Part shown: one piece after another, positions 60,320 through 64,000 of the stretch
Layout of the letters: every line of letters starts with the position of its first letter
Numbering within the stretch: position 1 is the stretch's first letter
DNA from: Ulva prolifera
Taxonomy: Eukaryota > Chlorophyta > Ulvophyceae > Ulvales > Ulvaceae
Length of the DNA: 64,000 nucleotides
Direction: 5' to 3'
Assembly: GCA_023078555.1 (NCBI GenBank)
Contig: CM041199.1
Coordinates: 1,364,001 to 1,428,000, forward strand
Notes under the pieces: generated by a model
Databases searched by the model: none
Seen by the model: only the letters and a program-made list of their open reading frames with translations
What the model was told of the DNA's origin: nothing
Position numbers and translations under genes: made by a program

Positions 60320-60965
60320 CTGCCCGCCTGCGCGCAAGCTGCGCGCGTCACATACGTCTTTATTCTGACGCGAGTAAGTGGCGCCAGTCACATTTTACTT
60401 GCTTTGAACTCGCACCTGTTTCAGCTTATTCTCGGTCGCTAGCCCTGGCTGGCCTGTCACGAACTGACGAGACAGAAATTGGCACCACACTGAGCCATGC
60501 GACGCCATGACATGACATGTCTGCCATCATACCGTATATATTGGCTACGAAAGGAATGTCAGCTCAGCCGATTCTGGCGCCGGGCAGTGCAGCATGTGTG
60601 TGATACGCGGGGCACGATTTCTTGCATCGCAAACTCAAAGTGCAGCAACCATAGCGTGGATGTGCAGCAGCCCAAGCAGTACAAATGCACAAACTGAATC
60701 CACTGAATTATTGCACGTTTAGTTCAATGGTGTGACCAGCCCGAAGCATATGAACAATCCAGTTTGCCACACTGGCCACAGTGGCAAGAGCCTTTGGTTG
60801 GCGTGCATTCTCATTCAAAAACAAAACATGTTGAACCACTCTGTCAGTGCGACCACCGGAGCAGCTGAAACGCCTCCAGATATGTCTTGGTCGTTTCAGC
60901 TCACCATGGAGTGCCACCAACAAGGAACAAATCTACTTGAACAGCACAGCCTGGCTCACGCATAA
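60320..60965 (+). repeat. Diverged direct duplication, unit 1
   Basis: Homologous in order to 61365-62040. Shared landmarks are CCCGCCTGCGCGC near the left end, GGCGCC, a GATTCTGGCGCCGGGC block and the plus-strand frame ending HSLAHA-stop. The frame (60732-60965) aligns with its copy as protein (HSGKSL, ATTGAAE, HSLAHA) with in-frame length differences. One extra C near 60741 shifts the frame relative to unit 2 upstream of that point. Confidence 0.7.
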
Positions 60966-61101
60966 CCTGTGCAGAGCGATGTTTGCCTGACAGCAGGTCG
61001 CTGATGTCATGCCTGAGTTAACGTCGTCTTTCATAGGTCCTGGGCGCAAGGCAAGCCAACTGCACACACTAAACAGGCACACCCAAGATGGTAAAATGCG
61101 C

Positions 61102-61184
61102 CGATGACGATGAGATTCGAACTCATGAGGGCAGAGCCCATGTGGCTAGCAACCACACTCCTTAGACCACTCGGACACATCATC
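61102..61184 (-). tRNA. tRNA-Ser(GCU), second copy
   Basis: Acceptor GATGATG pairs with CGTCATC (one G-U), discriminator G. D-arm TCCGAGTGGTCTAAGG; anticodon stem TGTGG/CCACA closing TTGCTAG, anticodon GCT; long variable arm; T-arm ATGAGTTCGAATCTCAT. 83 nt, no intron. TTTT follows on the minus strand (61096-61093). The anticodon arm differs from the copy at 44229, with compensatory pairing kept. Confidence 0.92.
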
Positions 61185-61364
61185 GCCAAGAGGTGTTTGT
61201 TCCTCACACCTGCCATGTCCCTCCCGCGTCGTTGTTAGACTATAAATGTGTGACCCGGCTTGCCGATGCTACATGTGAGCAGGTGCTATTAAAACTTTCG
61301 TCTTTGGCATCGATGTGGACACCACGAAAGCCGCTGAGGCCAGTCACTACGGGTGCTGCATCAG

Positions 61365-62040
61365 CCTGCCCGCCTGCGCGCCAGCTGCGCACGGCACATA
61401 AGTCTTGGTTCTCATCCTTAGAAGTGGCGCCTAACAAATGCTTCGAATGATTATATTGTATTGTCTTTGCGCTGTGTGGTTGCACCGGGTGAACCTTGTT
61501 CTCTGTCGCGAGCTCTGGCCTGTTGCGTACTGAGAGGACAGCAATTGGCAACGCGCCGGACCATGCGATACCGTGACATATTTCACCAATCACGCCATAT
61601 TTGGGCTGCAAAATAATTTCTTCGGCCGATTCTAGCGCCGGGCGATCCAGCATGTCTGTGATCAAGTTTGTTCCGCGGGGCACATTGGTTTGAATCGCAA
61701 CACCAAAAACCGAGCAACGATAGCATGGCTGTTCATAAATTTAAGCATGTATGACTGCGTTTATTGATTGCACCAATCTCGTTGATTTAACGCAAGTATG
61801 GTCCAATGGTGTGAGCAGCCGAAGCACAGGCACAACCTAGTTTGCCTCACTGCTCATAGTGGCAAAAGCCTCAGGATGGTAAATGATCTGACACACCCAC
61901 AACATGCTGCATCACGATGTTTGGCAACATCTGCGACCACTGGAGCAGCTGAGGCGCCTCCAGAGGCCTCATGGTCCCTTTTGATCACCATGGAACGACA
62001 CTCCAGCCCATCCTTCCAGCACAGTCTGGCGCATGCATGA
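61365..62040 (+). repeat. Diverged direct duplication, unit 2
   Basis: Second copy of 60320-60965, separated from the first by about 400 bp that carry the tRNA gene. The plus-strand frame 61798-62040 encodes 80 residues (VQWCEQPKHRHN to QHSLAHA). A 147-codon minus-strand frame (61683-61240) is also open across the unit, with PALESAEEIILQPKYG partly kept in unit 1. Which strand codes, if any, is unclear. Confidence 0.7.
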
Positions 62041-62150
62041 GGCTGCACATCGCCATGAATGCACCGAGGTCCAGCAACACCGCACACGGAGGGACGCATC
62101 CACCGAATCCACCGTGTCCGTGTGCGCAGAAGCATGCACCTCACACACCA

Positions 62151-62239
62151 GCACACGCGTACATACATACGCACATGCGCACAGCACACGCGTACATACA
62201 TACGCACATGCGCACAGCACACGCGTACATACATACGCC
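62151..62239 (+). repeat. 33-bp minisatellite
   Basis: Unit GCACACGCGTACATACATAC followed by GCACATGCGCACA, two full copies and a partial third. It contains ACATACATAC and directly precedes the LINE copy. Confidence 0.9.
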
Positions 62240-62243
62240 GTGC

Positions 62244-63433
62244 AGCCACCCTTTGGTTGAGCACCCTGCCGCTCTCCCAGGCGCTGCGCATGACTGACAT
62301 TGAGTTCATGCTGTGCATCAGGTATCTCCTGGGCATGTCCCCAGCCCCTCCCAATGCGGTCGGCTCGCGCTGCGAATGTGGCACTCTCATACAGCCGCAT
62401 GATCTCGACCACGCGATGAATTGCACGCACAATGCGGGGACCTGGACTTCGCGCCACAATATCGTTGAAAAACAATGGCGCGAGATCGGGTCCCACGCGT
62501 GTGTGGCATCCACCCGCATCCCGCGCACAGCGCCGTTCGTCCGCGCGCGGCTCGCGGCCGCATCGAGGCAGATCCATGCTAGCCCGTTGGGCTCGCCCCC
62601 CCCTGCTCCGCCCCAGCCCGCCACCCAGGTCGCGGGCCCTTCGCGTGGGGCAGCCTTGCCCGCGGCGCCGATGCCTGCAGCCCCGCCGCCGCCGCCAACC
62701 GCGCGCGCGGACGAGGCGCCGGCACCTACGCCTGCTCCGGCCGCCGACGCCAATGCTGGACACAGCGCCCAGATGGGGTGCCACACGCCGAACGCAGCGC
62801 GGGCTGCGGCCCTGGCGGCGGCGGCGGCGGCGCCGGGTGGTCAGGATCCGGCGGGGCCTGGGGAGCAGGCCGCTGCCGCGCAGGCAACGGCGCTGGATCA
62901 GGTGTTCAGGGCAGTGGCCCACGAGAAACTGGGGGACATCATGTTTATGCCGCCGGGTGACCCTTTGTGCATAGGAGATGTGTCGGTTGTGAACCCCTGT
63001 GCCGGTTCCTATTGCGGCCGTGCGGCCCGCGAGGACGGGGGTGCTGCGGAGACGCGGGACGTGCAGAAACGCACTGCTTATCGTTTGTACGACCCTGATG
63101 CGTATAGTTTTGTGCCGTTGTCGCATGAGACGCATGGTCGATTGGGACGGCCTGCCATGAATCACTTGAATCGGCTGGCGGAGGTTGCGTCTCGGTGTGG
63201 CAAGGTGAACCGTGCTTTGTTTGTGACGAATGCTCTGCGCCGGTTGAGTGTGGCGTTGTGCAAGGGGAATGCTCTTGTGCTCCGTGCGGGGCTTCGATCT
63301 TTGGCTGGCATCACCGGCCGAGCTGTGGTACGTGCTCGTGCCCGGCCTAGTGCCATGACTGCGTGAGTGGATTTGCGTGTGTATTCCTGGCAACGGCTCG
63401 CTTCCCGGCCTCTGTCCTTTGTAACTACATACG
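62244..63433 (+). mobile_element. LINE-type retrotransposon, longest copy (3' part)
   Basis: The open frame to the stop at 63363-63365 is the C-terminal part of a LINE ORF2. It begins with STLPLSQALRMTDIEFMLCI and YLLGM, then the knuckle CECGTLIQPHDLDHAMNC followed by RHN. A Pro/Ala-rich linker follows, then IGDVSVVNP, an AYRLYDPDAYSFVPL segment, HETHGRLGRPAMNHLNRLAE and a terminal ATT-like Arg/Ala-rich end (TGRAVVRARARPSAMTA). The block after the knuckle resembles the restriction-like endonuclease of certain non-LTR elements. The 3' untranslated region ends CCTTTGTAACTACATACGC. The reverse transcriptase is missing, so this copy is 5'-truncated. Fragments at 9522-10026, 11697-12757 and 19287-19526 belong to the same family. 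Confidence 0.88.
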
Positions 63434-64000
63434 CACACCAGGCTCAGACCTGTGGCAGGCATCGGCCTGCCGCTGCATGCACGCCCAGGCACCCCGCACA
63501 GCTGCGCGGCCATCGGTCAGCAGCCTCCAGGGCCATGCTCCTCTAGCACCGCTGCCTCAACAGTGGGTGTTTCACCACCCACATTGCCCCGAAGCGCATG
63601 TGTATGTACGCATGCATGAATAGTCATACCCATTCAGTGACCACTCCGAAATCCGGGACCGGACATATTCTGCCATGTCAAGCCCTGGAGGGCTGCGTAT
63701 GTGCATCTCAGTGTACCTCTTGCCCGTGTACATTGCCTCGTCAGCATGCCTACCGCCAGCTTTACTAACGACTCTCATCTTCATGCAGCAATCCTCCCCC
63801 ATTTGATATGAATTACGGCCAGCAGCGTGCAGCTGGCACGTGACCACCACAGCTACAGCCAAACGCTAACGGGACTGCATGCCCAGCAGCAGACGGCAAA
63901 TGCACCTGTAGCCACCCAGGCGGGGCCGCGGGCGATCAGGCGCCGCCAGCGCTCGCCAGGGTTGAACCGTCCCGGCCCCACAGCCGCGCAAACGCGCTGC
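63434..64000. other. No supported gene
   Basis: A 96-codon minus-strand frame (63572-63862) is open but unrecognised. The right end turns GC-rich and may enter an exon beyond the window. Confidence 0.4.

Overview
The window is nuclear DNA of a eukaryote, most likely a green alga (chlorophyte). The polyubiquitin gene encodes plant-type ubiquitin (Ser19, Asp24, Ala57). A Mei2-like RNA-binding protein and an adenylate-kinase-family protein with a plant-type C-terminal extension are present. Coding exons are GC-rich and cut by many introns, whose donors are mostly GTGCGY or GTGTGC rather than GTAAGT and whose acceptors are mostly TGCAG. Intergenic DNA is rich in CA/TG dinucleotides. There is no operon-like organisation, and all exon models below were read by eye from reading frame and splice-phase continuity.

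Layout. 0-3.5 kb: minus-strand coiled-coil gene running off the left edge. 5.4-7.9 kb: minus-strand hexameric polyubiquitin gene. 8.4-13 kb: two unrecognised plus-strand gene models and fragments of a LINE-type retrotransposon. 13.8-17.5 kb: plus-strand adenylate-kinase-family gene. 17.5-21.2 kb: mostly non-coding, with LINE debris. 21.3-28.1 kb: minus-strand Mei2-like gene with three RRMs and very long low-complexity linkers. 28-34 kb: sparse, with two possible first exons and several 45-bp palindromic elements. 34.2-39.7 kb: plus-strand ubiquitin-specific protease. 41.1-42.7 kb: plus-strand ubiquitin-like-domain membrane protein resembling HERP. 44.2 kb: tRNA-Ser(GCU). 46.2-50.6 kb: plus-strand secreted acidic protein, probably GPI-anchored and of unknown family, whose gene holds a 454-bp pure CA repeat. 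52.9-56.6 kb: tandemly duplicated NADAR-domain genes. 57.2-59.8 kb: minus-strand TraB-family gene. 60.3-62 kb: diverged tandem duplication flanking a second tRNA-Ser(GCU). 62.2-63.4 kb: the most complete LINE copy, still 5'-truncated.

Three genes touch the ubiquitin system (polyubiquitin, deubiquitinase, UBL membrane protein), but nothing in the sequence shows that this grouping is functional. The most unusual signals are: a family of about 45-bp near-perfect palindromes with a conserved GTRTAGCGGCCATATCACTG core, two copies flanked by 5-bp direct repeats and one keeping its hairpin with different arm sequence; a LINE whose truncated copies sit inside the ACAT-repeat tails of other copies; and the tandem NADAR pair.
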